Assembly (NCBI GenBank): GCA_002352135.1
Contig: DEHW01000241.1
Location: forward strand, 1-28,883
DNA from: Lysobacterales bacterium UBA2790
GTDB taxonomy: Bacteria; Pseudomonadota; Gammaproteobacteria; Xanthomonadales; Xanthomonadaceae
DNA: 28,883 nt
Direction: 5' to 3'
Part shown: in pieces, positions 1-7,723 of the stretch
Layout of the letters: every line of letters begins with the position of its first letter
How positions within the stretch are numbered: position 1 is the first letter of the stretch
Position numbers and translations under genes: made by a program
Notes under the pieces: generated by a model
Seen by the model: only the letters and a program-made list of their open reading frames with translations
The model's database searches: none
Told to the model about the DNA's origin: nothing

Positions 1-5
1 CATGT

Positions 6-131
6 TCAGCCCTCTTGGGTCGGCGTGTCTTGCGGTGGCGCATCCTTGGGCAGGACCAGCGGGCCACGATTGCCGCAAGCGGCCAAGGCCAATGTCGCAA
101 TCAGAAGAAGGGCTGTCAGTCGTCTGTTCAT
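6..131 (-). CDS. lptM: LptM-like small outer-membrane lipoprotein
   Basis: A 41-residue lipoprotein. The N-terminus has a basic MNRRL segment, a hydrophobic stretch and the lipobox LAAC with the acylated Cys at residue 19. The mature protein begins CGNRGPL, which matches the CGxxGPL start of the YifL/LptM family. LptM is known from E. coli as a partner of the LPS translocon LptD/LptE; the role here is inferred from family only. The stop codon is followed at once by an ATG reading leftwards (positions 3-1), so another gene starts at the window edge. In related genomes this is often lysA (diaminopimelate decarboxylase), but only its start codon is visible here. No Shine-Dalgarno precedes the ATG; a TATAAT box lies 6 nt upstream. 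Confidence 0.85.
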   Translation of the reverse strand: MNRRLTALLLIATLALAACGNRGPLVLPKDAPPQDTPTQEG

Positions 132-137
132 GACGCG

Positions 138-143
138 ATTATA
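138..143 (-). promoter_or_regulatory. -10 box of candidate leaderless lptM promoter
   Basis: On the minus strand a perfect TATAAT is followed by CGCGTC and then the lptM ATG. This places the expected transcription start at or next to the A of the start codon. A -35-like TTGAAC lies at 164-169, but the 20-nt spacing is long. No ribosome-binding site is seen. A leaderless transcript is inferred. Confidence 0.45.
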
Positions 144-165
144 GGGACGGACGTCGCTGTGGAGT

Positions 166-2214
166 TCAACTCAGGAGGCCCGCATCGCGAATCCGCTTCA
201 TCTCGTCGCGGATTTTTGCCGCGGCTTCGAACTCCAGGTCCTTGGCGTGCTGATACATCTGCGCTTCCAGTTTCTTCAGGCGCGCGGCCATCTGATCCGG
301 ATGCAGGGGGCGGTAATCGCCGGCGGGCTCCGCCACCTTGCGCAGGGCTTCCGACTTGCGGCCTTTGCCCTTGCCTTGGTCGGGTTCAGCACGCGCGCCT
401 TCCATGACATCGGTGATCTTGCGAACGACCGACGTCGGTGTGATCCCGTGAATCGCGTTGTATTCGGTCTGTTTGGCGCGCCGACGGGCGGTTTCATCCA
501 ATGCGGCCTGCATGGATCCCGTGATCCGGTCTGCATACAGGATGGCCTTGCCGCGCAGGTGGCGGGCAGCGCGGCCAATCGTCTGGATCAGCGAAGGCGC
601 CGAGCGTAGGTAGCCTTCTTTGTCAGCGTCGAGAATCGCGACCAGTGAGACTTCCGGCATATCCAGGCCTTCACGCAGCAAGTTGATGCCGACCAGTACA
701 TCGAAGACGCCGAGGCGCAGGTCGCGAATGATCTCGACGCGCTCGACGGTATCGATGTCGGAATGCAGATAGCGCACCTTGATGGCGTGCTCGCCCAGAT
801 ATTCGGTCAGGTTTTCCGCCATCCTCTTGGTCAGCGTGGTGACCAGCACACGATCACCCAGCGCGATCCGCGCGTTGATTTCCGACATCAGGTCGTCCAC
901 CTGCGATGCCACCGGACGGACTTCCACATCGGGGTCGATCAGTCCGGTCGGACGCACGACCAGCTCGACGATTTGTCCGTGCGACTTGTCCAGTTCATAG
1001 CGTGCCGGTGTGGCCGACACAAATATGGTGCGCGGCGAGCGCAGTTCCCACTCCTCAAACTTCAGCGGTCGGTTATCCAGCGCGGAGGGCAGGCGAAAAC
1101 CGTACTCGACCAGGTTCTCCTTGCGTGAGCGGTCGCCTTTGTACATGCCGCCTACCTGCGGCACAGTGACGTGTGACTCGTCGACGACCAGCAGGGCATC
1201 GGGTGGCAGATAGTCGAACAGGCAGGGCGGGGCCTCACCGGCCATGCGCCCGGTCAGGTGGCGCGAGTAGTTTTCGATGCCCTGGCAGAAGCCAACCTCC
1301 GCCATCATTTCCAGATCGAAGGTGGTGCGTTGCTGCAGGCGTTGCGCTTCGACCAGCTTGTTTTTCGCGTAGTACCAGTTCAGTCGGTCCTGCAGTTCGA
1401 CCTTGATGGCTTCGATGGCCTCCAGCACGGTGCGTCGTGTGGTCACGTAGTGGGTCTTCGGGTAGATCGTGTAGCGCGGCACGCGGCGCTGAATCTCGCC
1501 GGTCAACGGATCGAATACGGCGATGTTTTCAATCTCGCCGTCGAACAGCTCGATGCGCACCGCTTCGCTGTCGCTTTCTGCCGGATGCACATCGATTACT
1601 TCGCCGCGCACGCGGTAGCAGCCTCGGCGCAGTTCGAATTCGTTGCGGCTGTACTGCAGCTCGGTCAGCCGACGGATCAGTTCGCGCTGGTCGATGCGCT
1701 CGCCGCACACCATGTGCAGCACCATCTGGAAGTACTCGTTCGGATCGCCCAAGCCGTAGATCGCCGAGACCGAGGCGACGATCAACGCATCACGGCGTTC
1801 CAGCAGGGCTTTGGTCGCCGATAACCGCATCTGCTCGATGTGCTCGTTGATGGCGCTGTCCTTCTCGATGAAGGTGTCGCTGGCAACCACATAGGCTTCC
1901 GGTTGGTAGTAGTCGTAATAGCTGACGAAGTACTCCACCGCGTTGTGCGGGAAGAACTCCTTGAACTCACCGTAGAGCTGCGCTGCCAGCGTCTTGTTCG
2001 GTGCCAGGACCAAGGTCGGCTTCTGCACCGCCTGCACGACATTGGCGATGGTGTAGGTCTTTCCCGAACCGGTGACGCCCAGCAAGGTCTGGTGCGCCAA
2101 TCCGGACTCGAAACCCTCCACCAGTTGACGAATGGCCTGCGGCTGATCGCCAGCGGGTCGATAGGGCGAATGCAACTGGAACGGTGTGGCGGCGGAGGCT
2201 TCGGGACGGCTCAT
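166..2214 (-). CDS. uvrB: Excinuclease ABC subunit UvrB
   Basis: A 682-residue UvrB (E. coli has 673), the DNA-damage-verifying helicase-like subunit of nucleotide excision repair. It takes damaged DNA from UvrA and recruits UvrC. Walker A GVTGSGKT is at residues 46-53. It is followed by the tyrosine-rich beta-hairpin region ([14 protein letters not shown]), the motif around [14 protein letters not shown], the helicase motif QTIGRAARH, and a C-terminal UVR domain ([15 protein letters not shown]) that binds UvrC. The start MSRPEAS is chosen because family homology begins just after it; the frame stays open another 32 codons upstream with no family-like sequence. There is no obvious LexA box upstream. 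The ATG lacks a Shine-Dalgarno and has an extended -10 box 6 nt before it. Confidence 0.97.
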   Translation of the reverse strand: MSRPEASAATPFQLHSPYRPAGDQPQAIRQLVEGFESGLAHQTLLGVTGSGKTYTIANVVQAVQKPTLVLAPNKTLAAQLYGEFKEFFPHNAVEYFVSYYDYYQPEAYVVASDTFIEKDSAINEHIEQMRLSATKALLERRDALIVASVSAIYGLGDPNEYFQMVLHMVCGERIDQRELIRRLTELQYSRNEFELRRGCYRVRGEVIDVHPAESDSEAVRIELFDGEIENIAVFDPLTGEIQRRVPRYTIYPKTHYVTTRRTVLEAIEAIKVELQDRLNWYYAKNKLVEAQRLQQRTTFDLEMMAEVGFCQGIENYSRHLTGRMAGEAPPCLFDYLPPDALLVVDESHVTVPQVGGMYKGDRSRKENLVEYGFRLPSALDNRPLKFEEWELRSPRTIFVSATPARYELDKSHGQIVELVVRPTGLIDPDVEVRPVASQVDDLMSEINARIALGDRVLVTTLTKRMAENLTEYLGEHAIKVRYLHSDIDTVERVEIIRDLRLGVFDVLVGINLLREGLDMPEVSLVAILDADKEGYLRSAPSLIQTIGRAARHLRGKAILYADRITGSMQAALDETARRRAKQTEYNAIHGITPTSVVRKITDVMEGARAEPDQGKGKGRKSEALRKVAEPAGDYRPLHPDQMAARLKKLEAQMYQHAKDLEFEAAAKIRDEMKRIRDAGLLS

Positions 2215-2220
2215 GGCCGC

Positions 2221-2229
2221 AGTATGCCA
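2221..2229 (-). promoter_or_regulatory. uvrB: Extended -10 box of candidate leaderless uvrB promoter
   Basis: On the minus strand TGG-CATACT (extended -10, TGn motif) is followed by GCGGCC and the uvrB ATG. This is the same -10/6 nt/ATG geometry as at lptM, ybeD and the LON-domain gene. No convincing -35 is seen. The 13-bp stretch TCATGGCCGCAGT (2211-2223) recurs exactly at the LON-domain gene start (11321-11333). Confidence 0.35.
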
Positions 2230-2274
2230 GCGAGTCGGTACACCCGGACCCAGATCGAGGCATTGCTCCGAAAT

Positions 2275-2299
2275 CCGGCCGCCAGGCCGGAAATTTCCG
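2275..2299. repeat. Small hairpin and palindrome in uvrB-fimT divergent region
   Basis: CCGGCC-GCCA-GGCCGG (2275-2290) forms a perfect 6-bp stem with a 4-nt loop. It runs directly into the 12-bp palindrome CGGAAATTTCCG (2288-2299). It lies in the 176-bp gap between the divergent uvrB and fimT starts. It has no U-tract, so it is not a terminator. An operator role is possible but unsupported. Confidence 0.35.
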
Positions 2300-2390
2300 A
2301 CCTTCGGCAACGGCGTCCGCTGATCCTCGCGGCAGTGCGCGCTATCGACACTGTGCGCATCAGGCCGCAGAGGCCATCTTGGAGACCCTT

Positions 2391-2945
2391 ATGAGCGCCG
2401 TCGCAAAGCCATACCGTCGTCCGCAGCGAGGTTTCAGTCTGGTTGAAATCATGACCGCACTCGGCATCAGTGCTGTCCTTCTGGGGGTGGCAATGCCCAG
2501 TTTCTCGGCCCTGTTCGAGAAGCAGGCATTCAACACGGCGCACAACGACTTGGCCGCTGCCTTCCACTTTGCCCGCACGCTGGCGGTGACCGAGCGTCAG
2601 CAGGCTGTCGTTTGTCCCAGTACCGATGCGCAGAACTGCAATAGCCCTGCGGTGTGGGATCGCGGCTGGATCGTATTTCTGGACCGCAATCGCAACAAAC
2701 AGCGTGATGCGGACGAGCCAGTCAGGCGCGCGGATCAACGTGAGCGCGAAGCCTTGGGCATACGCTCAAGTACCGCGCGGCCCTTGGTCGTGTTCCGACC
2801 CAACGGGGGGAGCGGTGGTGCCAATATGAGCCTGCGCCTTTGCAATGCCGATGGCGAGCCAGTCAGTGCCTTGGTGCTCAACAATACCGGCCGCTTGCGC
2901 AAAGCCAGTAGCAGCGAGGCGGCGGGAATGGCGAGCTGTTCGTGA
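2391..2945 (+). CDS. fimT: FimT/GspH-type minor pseudopilin
   Basis: A 184-residue minor type IV pilin. The class III leader ends RRPQRG with cleavage before F15, giving mature FSLVE with the conserved Glu5, followed by a hydrophobic helix to about residue 35. The remainder is a GspH/FimT-type beta-rich domain with Cys75/Cys83 and Cys151/Cys183 as possible disulphides. The C-terminal part carries GRLR at 167-170. This fits the GRxR motif described for FimT proteins that bind incoming DNA during natural transformation, a family-level inference. The gene stands alone, without fimU/pilV/pilW neighbours. A GGAG lies about 8 nt before the chosen ATG. Start codons further upstream in the frame would run into the uvrB 5' region. 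Confidence 0.88.
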   Translation: MSAVAKPYRRPQRGFSLVEIMTALGISAVLLGVAMPSFSALFEKQAFNTAHNDLAAAFHFARTLAVTERQQAVVCPSTDAQNCNSPAVWDRGWIVFLDRNRNKQRDADEPVRRADQREREALGIRSSTARPLVVFRPNGGSGGANMSLRLCNADGEPVSALVLNNTGRLRKASSSEAAGMASCS

Positions 2946-2997
2946 GCCGAAGCGAGTCGAACCCACGAGCGGCGACCGCCGAATGCGCCGCCGGGGC

Positions 2998-3025
2998 TTG
3001 ACCGCAAAAAATCACTGGCTAGAAT
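2998..3025 (+). promoter_or_regulatory. Sigma-70 promoter of tRNA-Asn
   Basis: -35 TTGACC (2998-3003), 16-nt spacer, and -10 TAGAAT (3020-3025). The GC-rich discriminator GGCGGCCCG before the tRNA is typical of stringently controlled stable-RNA promoters. Confidence 0.65.
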
Positions 3026-3036
3026 AGGCGGCCCGT

Positions 3037-3113
3037 TCCCGAGTAGCTCAGCCGGTTAGAGCACTTGACTGTTAATCAGGGGGTCGTCAGTTCGAGTCTG
3101 ACCTCGGGAGCCA
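3037..3113 (+). tRNA. tRNA-Asn (anticodon GTT)
   Basis: 77 nt including an encoded CCA. The acceptor strands TCCCGAG (3037-3043) and CTCGGGA (3103-3109) pair fully, with discriminator G3110 and CCA at 3111-3113. The D-arm has AGCTCAGCCGGTTAGAGC. The anticodon loop CTGTTAA contains GTT, which reads Asn codons AAC/AAT. The T-loop is TTCGAGT. It has its own upstream promoter and an immediate downstream terminator, so it is a monocistronic tRNA unit. Confidence 0.97.
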
Positions 3114-3118
3114 TCTTC

Positions 3119-3151
3119 AAAAAGCCCGCTGCGCAAGCAGCGGGCTTTTTT
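3119..3151 (+). terminator. Rho-independent terminator after tRNA-Asn
   Basis: The 10-bp stem AGCCCGCTGC/GCAGCGGGCT (3123-3132 with 3137-3146) closes a GCAA tetraloop. It is preceded by an A-run and followed by a run of Ts to 3151. It begins 10 nt after the tRNA CCA end. Confidence 0.93.
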
Positions 3152-3197
3152 GTTGCGCGCTCTTGATGTAGTGACGGGGCGGAGAACAACGATCGGC

Positions 3198-3227
3198 TTG
3201 ACGGCGGCTTATGCTCACTTCTAGCAT
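3198..3227 (+). promoter_or_regulatory. Candidate promoter of nadAB
   Basis: -35 TTGACG (3198-3203), 18-nt spacer, and -10 TAGCAT (3222-3227). The -10 lies inside the first palindromic operator copy, so a bound repressor would be expected to block RNA polymerase. The -10 is a 4/6 match to consensus, so the promoter is moderate. Confidence 0.5.
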
Positions 3228-3256
3228 TACGTGCTCGTAATGCTCATTTCGAGCAT
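3211..3256. promoter_or_regulatory. Tandem palindromic operator upstream of nadAB
   Basis: There are two 17-bp near-identical palindromes, ATGCTCACTTCTAGCAT (3211-3227) and ATGCTCATTTCGAGCAT (3240-3256), with centres 29 bp apart. The second is a perfect ATGCTC-N5-GAGCAT dyad. Between them the facing half-sites form a 9-bp perfect inverted repeat, AGCATTACG/CGTAATGCT (3223-3231, 3236-3244). They overlap the nadA promoter and lie 47 nt before its ATG. Transcriptional control of nadAB by an NAD-responsive repressor is a known theme (NadR, NrtR, NadQ and NiaR families). Which regulator binds here cannot be decided from this window. Confidence 0.75.
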
Positions 3257-3302
3257 AAATACCGACGGGTTTTCAGTCGGTAGGAAAGAGGTGCCTCCTG
3301 TC

Positions 3303-4316
3303 ATGAATGAATTGCCGCGTTTGCATGCCGATCTGTTTGCCCGTCACGCAGCCCTGCGTGAGCGCACGCGCCACGTGCTGGGCGATGCCGACTGGGCGGA
3401 GCATCTACCCTATGTCGATGCGATCCTGTCGCTGAAGCGCGAGAAGCGTGCGGTGATCCTGGCGCACAACTACCAGGCACCCGAAATCTTCCACGGCGTG
3501 GCGGATATCGTCGGTGACTCGTTGGCCTTGGCGCAGCGCGCGGTGGATGTCGATGCGGACATCATCGTCATGGCGGGTGTGCACTTCATGGCCGAGACGG
3601 CCAAGTTGCTGAACCCGGGTCGTACTGTCCTGATTCCCGATGACGCTGCGGGCTGTTCGCTGGCCGAGAGTATTACGGCGGCGGACATCCGTTTGCTGCG
3701 CCAGCGTTATCCGGGCGTTCCGGTGGTCACTTACGTCAACACCAGTGCGGAGGTGAAGGCGGAAAGCGACATCTGCTGCACGTCGGCGAACGCGGTTCAG
3801 GTGGTCGAGTCACTTGGTGTGCCACGAGTACTGTTTCTGCCCGATCAGTATCTCGGGCAATACGTGGCATCGAAAACCCGCGTCGAGATCATTCTGTGGC
3901 AAGGCAGTTGCGAGGTGCACGAGCGCTTCAGCGGACAGCAGTTGCGTGACTACCGGCAGCAGCTCGGTCCGGTTCACCTGCTGGCGCATCCCGAATGCCC
4001 GCAGGACGTATTGGCGGAAGCGGATTTTGTCGGCTCGACGGCGGCGATGATTCATCACTTGGATCGCCTGCGGCCGCCGCGGGTGGTGATGGTCACCGAG
4101 TGCTCGATGAGCGACAACGTCGCCGTGCAGTTTCCGGACATCGAGTTCACCCGACCATGTCAGCTTTGTCCGCACATGAAGCGCATCACCTTGCCAGGCA
4201 TTCTTGCGGCGCTTGAGCAGACGCAACACGTCGTCGATGTGGCGCCGGGAATTGCCGCAAAGGCGCGCCTTGCGGTGCAGCGCATGCTCGACATCGGCCG
4301 GCGCGAGGCGGCCTGA
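3303..4316 (+). CDS. nadA: Quinolinate synthase NadA
   Basis: 337 residues. It condenses iminoaspartate with dihydroxyacetone phosphate to quinolinate, the second step of de novo NAD synthesis, using a [4Fe-4S] cluster. By family comparison the probable cluster ligands are Cys118 (AGCSL), Cys203 (GSCEVH) and Cys289 (CPHMK). The substrate-binding segments LAHNYQ and VNTSAEVKA are present. The ATG at 3303 is preferred, with an AGGAAAGAGG purine tract just upstream. The frame is open back to 3231, but those codons coincide with the tandem operator and are not family-like. nadB follows after 3 nt, forming an operon. No nadC lies in the window. Confidence 0.96.
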   Translation: MNELPRLHADLFARHAALRERTRHVLGDADWAEHLPYVDAILSLKREKRAVILAHNYQAPEIFHGVADIVGDSLALAQRAVDVDADIIVMAGVHFMAETAKLLNPGRTVLIPDDAAGCSLAESITAADIRLLRQRYPGVPVVTYVNTSAEVKAESDICCTSANAVQVVESLGVPRVLFLPDQYLGQYVASKTRVEIILWQGSCEVHERFSGQQLRDYRQQLGPVHLLAHPECPQDVLAEADFVGSTAAMIHHLDRLRPPRVVMVTECSMSDNVAVQFPDIEFTRPCQLCPHMKRITLPGILAALEQTQHVVDVAPGIAAKARLAVQRMLDIGRREAA

Positions 4317-4319
4317 ACC

Positions 4320-5840
4320 ATGCATGCGGATGTGATCGTCATTGGCTCAGGTATCGCAGGACTGAGTGTGGCCTTGGCGGCCGCACCGCGTCGAGTGCTG
4401 TTGCTGAGTGCGGGACGCCTTGCGGTCGATGGCGCGAGTCACTGGGCACAGGGCGGCATCGCGGCGGCGTTGGGTACGGGTGATTCGGTCGAGTTCCACG
4501 TTCGCGATACGTTTGATGCCGGAGTCTGGGTTGGCAATCGAGCGGTCATTCGTGAGGTGTGCGCTGCAGCGCCAGAAGCGATCGAGTGGTTGGTCAATTT
4601 GGGCTGCCGATTCGACCGACAGCATGGGCAATTGCACCTCGCGCGCGAGGCGGCCCACAGTCACGCGCGCATCGTGCATGCCGAGGGTGATGGGACCGGT
4701 CTTGAGGTCATGCGCGCGATGTCCCGTGCGGTGCGTCAGACACCAGGTATCGAGGTGCATGAAGGCGTCACAGCACAGGCTTTGCTGCAGGACGAGCAGG
4801 GGCATGTGGTGGCGGTGCGCTGCCTTGACGCGATGGGCAGAAGCTGTGTTTTTCGTGCCCCAGTCTGTGTGTTGGCGACGGGCGGAATCGGGCAGCTCTT
4901 CACCTACACGACCAATCCAGCAAGCGCGCAAGGGCAGGGCTTGTCGATGGCTCTGCATGTCGGTGCTGAGCTCGCCGACCTGGAGTTTGTGCAATTCCAT
5001 CCCACAGCCTTGCATCCGCCTGCAGAATTGGCGGCGACCAAACTTGCCTCACTCCCCTTGCTCAGCGAAGCGCTGCGCGGTGCCGGTGCCGTGCTGGTCG
5101 ATGCGACTGGTGCACCAATCATGGCGGGGATCGCTGGCGGCGATTTGGCCGCACGCGATGTCGTGGCGCGCGCGGTCTACGCAGCCCAGATGCACGGTGG
5201 CGCTTTGCTGGATGCCCGCGAAGCCATTGGCCGGGACTTTCCGCACCGCTTTCCAACCGCCTTTGCCAGTTGTATGTCGCAAGGTATTGATCCTCGTGTC
5301 CAAGCGATTCCAGTGGTGCCCGCAGCGCACTACCACATGGGCGGAGTGCGAACCGATGCGGCGGGCTGGACCACGGTGTCTGGGTTGGCTGCGGTTGGGG
5401 AGGTTGCCTGCACCGGGCTGCATGGTGCCAATCGACTGGCAAGCAACTCATTGCTGGAGGGCTTGGTGATGGGGCGAGCCTTGGGCGATCAGTTGCGCGG
5501 TATGACCTTGCCGTCTACTTCCAGCATCGTTCCGGATTCCGTTGATACGTTCGTTGGCGAGTGGCCGCAGCCGCCCTGCAGCATGGAATTGCGTTCAATG
5601 ATGTGGCGCTGTATGGGGCTACGCCGCAACGCTGAGGACTTGCGGATCGGCCTCCGCCGTCTGCATGACTTGATGGTAGAGCCTCCAGCAGGTGGTCCGG
5701 CTCTGCCGCGGATCAGACTGATGTCCCGAATGCTGCGGGCGGCGTTGGCGCGTAGCGGTAGCATCGGTGCTCACTGGCGGGACGATGAGCCTGATGCCGC
5801 TGTCGCGGCGCTCAATCCAGACGCAGTCCGCGCCGCCTGA
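4320..5840 (+). CDS. nadB: L-aspartate oxidase NadB
   Basis: 506 residues (E. coli 540). This FAD enzyme oxidises L-aspartate to iminoaspartate, the substrate of NadA encoded just upstream. The N-terminal Rossmann motif VIGSGIAGLS is followed by SHWAQGGIAAA (FAD and substrate contacts). The fumarate-reductase/succinate-dehydrogenase fold motifs are HPTALHPP, AAHYHMGGVRTD and GLHGANRLASNSLLEG; the last carries the Arg that acts in catalysis in this family. The C-terminal helical domain is somewhat short. The ATG begins 3 nt after the nadA stop, so the two are almost certainly co-transcribed and translationally coupled. Confidence 0.96.
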   Translation: MHADVIVIGSGIAGLSVALAAAPRRVLLLSAGRLAVDGASHWAQGGIAAALGTGDSVEFHVRDTFDAGVWVGNRAVIREVCAAAPEAIEWLVNLGCRFDRQHGQLHLAREAAHSHARIVHAEGDGTGLEVMRAMSRAVRQTPGIEVHEGVTAQALLQDEQGHVVAVRCLDAMGRSCVFRAPVCVLATGGIGQLFTYTTNPASAQGQGLSMALHVGAELADLEFVQFHPTALHPPAELAATKLASLPLLSEALRGAGAVLVDATGAPIMAGIAGGDLAARDVVARAVYAAQMHGGALLDAREAIGRDFPHRFPTAFASCMSQGIDPRVQAIPVVPAAHYHMGGVRTDAAGWTTVSGLAAVGEVACTGLHGANRLASNSLLEGLVMGRALGDQLRGMTLPSTSSIVPDSVDTFVGEWPQPPCSMELRSMMWRCMGLRRNAEDLRIGLRRLHDLMVEPPAGGPALPRIRLMSRMLRAALARSGSIGAHWRDDEPDAAVAALNPDAVRAA

Positions 5841-5907
5841 GAACAGCCCTTTCGGATGCCAGGCGCTTTCTATAGGCTCGTGGCATTCAGGTTGAGCAGC
5901 CGGGACG

Positions 5908-7575
5908 ATGGCAAGCGACGAGCGCGGCGATCCACAAACGAGCCCGCAGGACGACCCCAGCGGCGATCAAGCGATGCGCCGCGAGCTGTACTTTTTCGCG
6001 CTTTTCCGCTTGCTGGAGGGCTCGATGCTGGTGTTCATGTTGCTGGGGCCGAATGCCATCGGCACGGTCGATGTGGCGTGGCCGATGCTCGCCCGCAGTG
6101 CAGCGATGCTCTATCTCGTCGCGGGTCTCGGTCTGCTGATCGTCGCCACCCAGACACGCTGGAGCATGACTTGGCAGGCAGCAGGTGGCTTGCTTCTGGA
6201 TCTTCTGATCGCCGCCTTGATCCTGCAAGGCAGCCATGGTGCCGATACCGCAATCAGCATGCTGTTACTGGTCAACGTGGGTGCGGCTGCACTGTTGATG
6301 CCGTGGCGACCCACGGCGGTATTCGCGGCGCTTGCAGCGCTCATGCCCTTGGGGGGCTTCTTCCTGCAACGGATCGGCCAGATCAGTCCCGGTTCCGTGC
6401 TGGAGCATTCTCTGGCCGAGGCGACCATGTTCTCGATCAGCTATGCCTCAGTGGCGCTGTTGACCCAGTTGCTTGGACGCCAGATGCGCGAGCAGGCCCA
6501 ACTGGTTGCACAGCGTGGCGCCGACTTGGCCAGTCTTTCCCAACTCAATGAACTGATCATTCGCCGCATGCGCATCGGTGTGCTGGTGGTGGATGCGGCG
6601 GGGAGGCTGCAGCTCAACAATGAAGCGGCGTGGAATCTGCTGGGTCAGCCGTCGCCATCGCAGCGTGATCTGAATGCGATGGCACCCGCCCTGATGGAAC
6701 GTCTTCAACTTTGGCTGCAGGGCAGTCCAACGGCAACCGAACCACTGAATCTCGGCCCAGACCACGTGGAAGTGTTGCCGCGTTTCGCGCGACTGCATCA
6801 GGGTGACGGCCTGGTCCTCGTCTTTCTGGATGATGCCACGCTCGTCTCGCGGCGCGCGGAAGCATTGACGGTGTCGTCATTGGGGCGCCTATCCGCCAGC
6901 ATTGCCCATGAGGTGCGCAATCCGCTGGCCGCCATCAGCTATGCCGCGCAACTGCTCGGCGAATCTCCCGACCTGCACAGCACTGACAAACGCCTGACCG
7001 AAATCATCCTCAGTCATTGTCAGCGCATGAATGGGATCATCGAGAACGTGCTCAGCCTGTCGCGCCGCGAAGTATCCCGGCCCGAGCAGGTCGAGCTGAT
7101 GCAATGGGTTCGCCAATTTGTCGAAGACTACAAATCGGCGCATGTCCTTGAGGCGGGACAGTTACTTGCCAAGGCGGGCGATGGGCGGCTGTTTGCCATC
7201 GTCGATCCCGCGCAACTGCACCAGGCGGTGACGGTTCTGGTGCAAAACGCGCTTGACTACGGGCGACAACCTGGACAAGCCCCGAAGGTCACCCTGCAGG
7301 CAAGGCAATCTGGTGAATTTGGACCTCCACTCGTCGAGGTCATGGACATGGGGCCTGGCATTCCGGCGGAGCAACGGGCCAGCATCTTCGAGCCCTTCTT
7401 CACGACGCATGAGCACGGCACGGGTCTCGGTCTGTACATCGCAAGACAACTTTGCGAGGCCAATCAGGCCAGCCTCGACTATGTCGATGATCGCGCCGTA
7501 GGGGCCTGCTTTCGCATCACGCTCGCGCGCAGTCGCGCCCTGATGCAAAGTACCAAGCCGAGTTTCGGCAACTGA
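5908..7575 (+). CDS. pilS: PilS-type sensor histidine kinase
   Basis: 555 residues. The N-terminal half (about 27-190) has several hydrophobic membrane segments, as in PilS of Pseudomonas. A PAS-like region follows (about 213-315), then the HisKA box SIAHEVRNP with the phosphorylated His334. The HATPase domain has N-box QNALDYG, G1 MGPGIP, F-box FEPFFTT and G2 GTGLGLYIA. PilS autophosphorylates and signals to PilR to control type IV pilin transcription with sigma-54. The partner pilR begins about 150 nt downstream. The start is uncertain: there is no good ribosome-binding site at 5908, and ATG 5974 (MRRELYFF) is an alternative that keeps all membrane segments. Confidence 0.9.
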   Translation: MASDERGDPQTSPQDDPSGDQAMRRELYFFALFRLLEGSMLVFMLLGPNAIGTVDVAWPMLARSAAMLYLVAGLGLLIVATQTRWSMTWQAAGGLLLDLLIAALILQGSHGADTAISMLLLVNVGAAALLMPWRPTAVFAALAALMPLGGFFLQRIGQISPGSVLEHSLAEATMFSISYASVALLTQLLGRQMREQAQLVAQRGADLASLSQLNELIIRRMRIGVLVVDAAGRLQLNNEAAWNLLGQPSPSQRDLNAMAPALMERLQLWLQGSPTATEPLNLGPDHVEVLPRFARLHQGDGLVLVFLDDATLVSRRAEALTVSSLGRLSASIAHEVRNPLAAISYAAQLLGESPDLHSTDKRLTEIILSHCQRMNGIIENVLSLSRREVSRPEQVELMQWVRQFVEDYKSAHVLEAGQLLAKAGDGRLFAIVDPAQLHQAVTVLVQNALDYGRQPGQAPKVTLQARQSGEFGPPLVEVMDMGPGIPAEQRASIFEPFFTTHEHGTGLGLYIARQLCEANQASLDYVDDRAVGACFRITLARSRALMQSTKPSFGN

Positions 7576-7723
7576 TTCGCCCGGTGCAGGGTGGTTTCCT
7601 TTTCTGCACAGAGGCTTGGCAGTGAAATGGGACGCCAGCGATGCCTTCAAGTAAAGTGCGTGCTCAGGGCGGTCGTGCCAGCGTGGCACATCGCGAACTT
7701 CTTCGTCGAGGATCATTGGTTAC

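Noticed and set aside
3231..3302. Upstream extension of nadA from GTG 3231
   Set aside because: The extra 24 codons coincide with the tandem palindromes and have no family similarity; ATG 3303 has a purine-rich ribosome-binding region.
7576..7723. Sigma-54 promoter (TGGCAC-N5-TTGC) between pilS and pilR
   Set aside because: TGGCA occurrences are present, but none is followed by a GC at the required distance.
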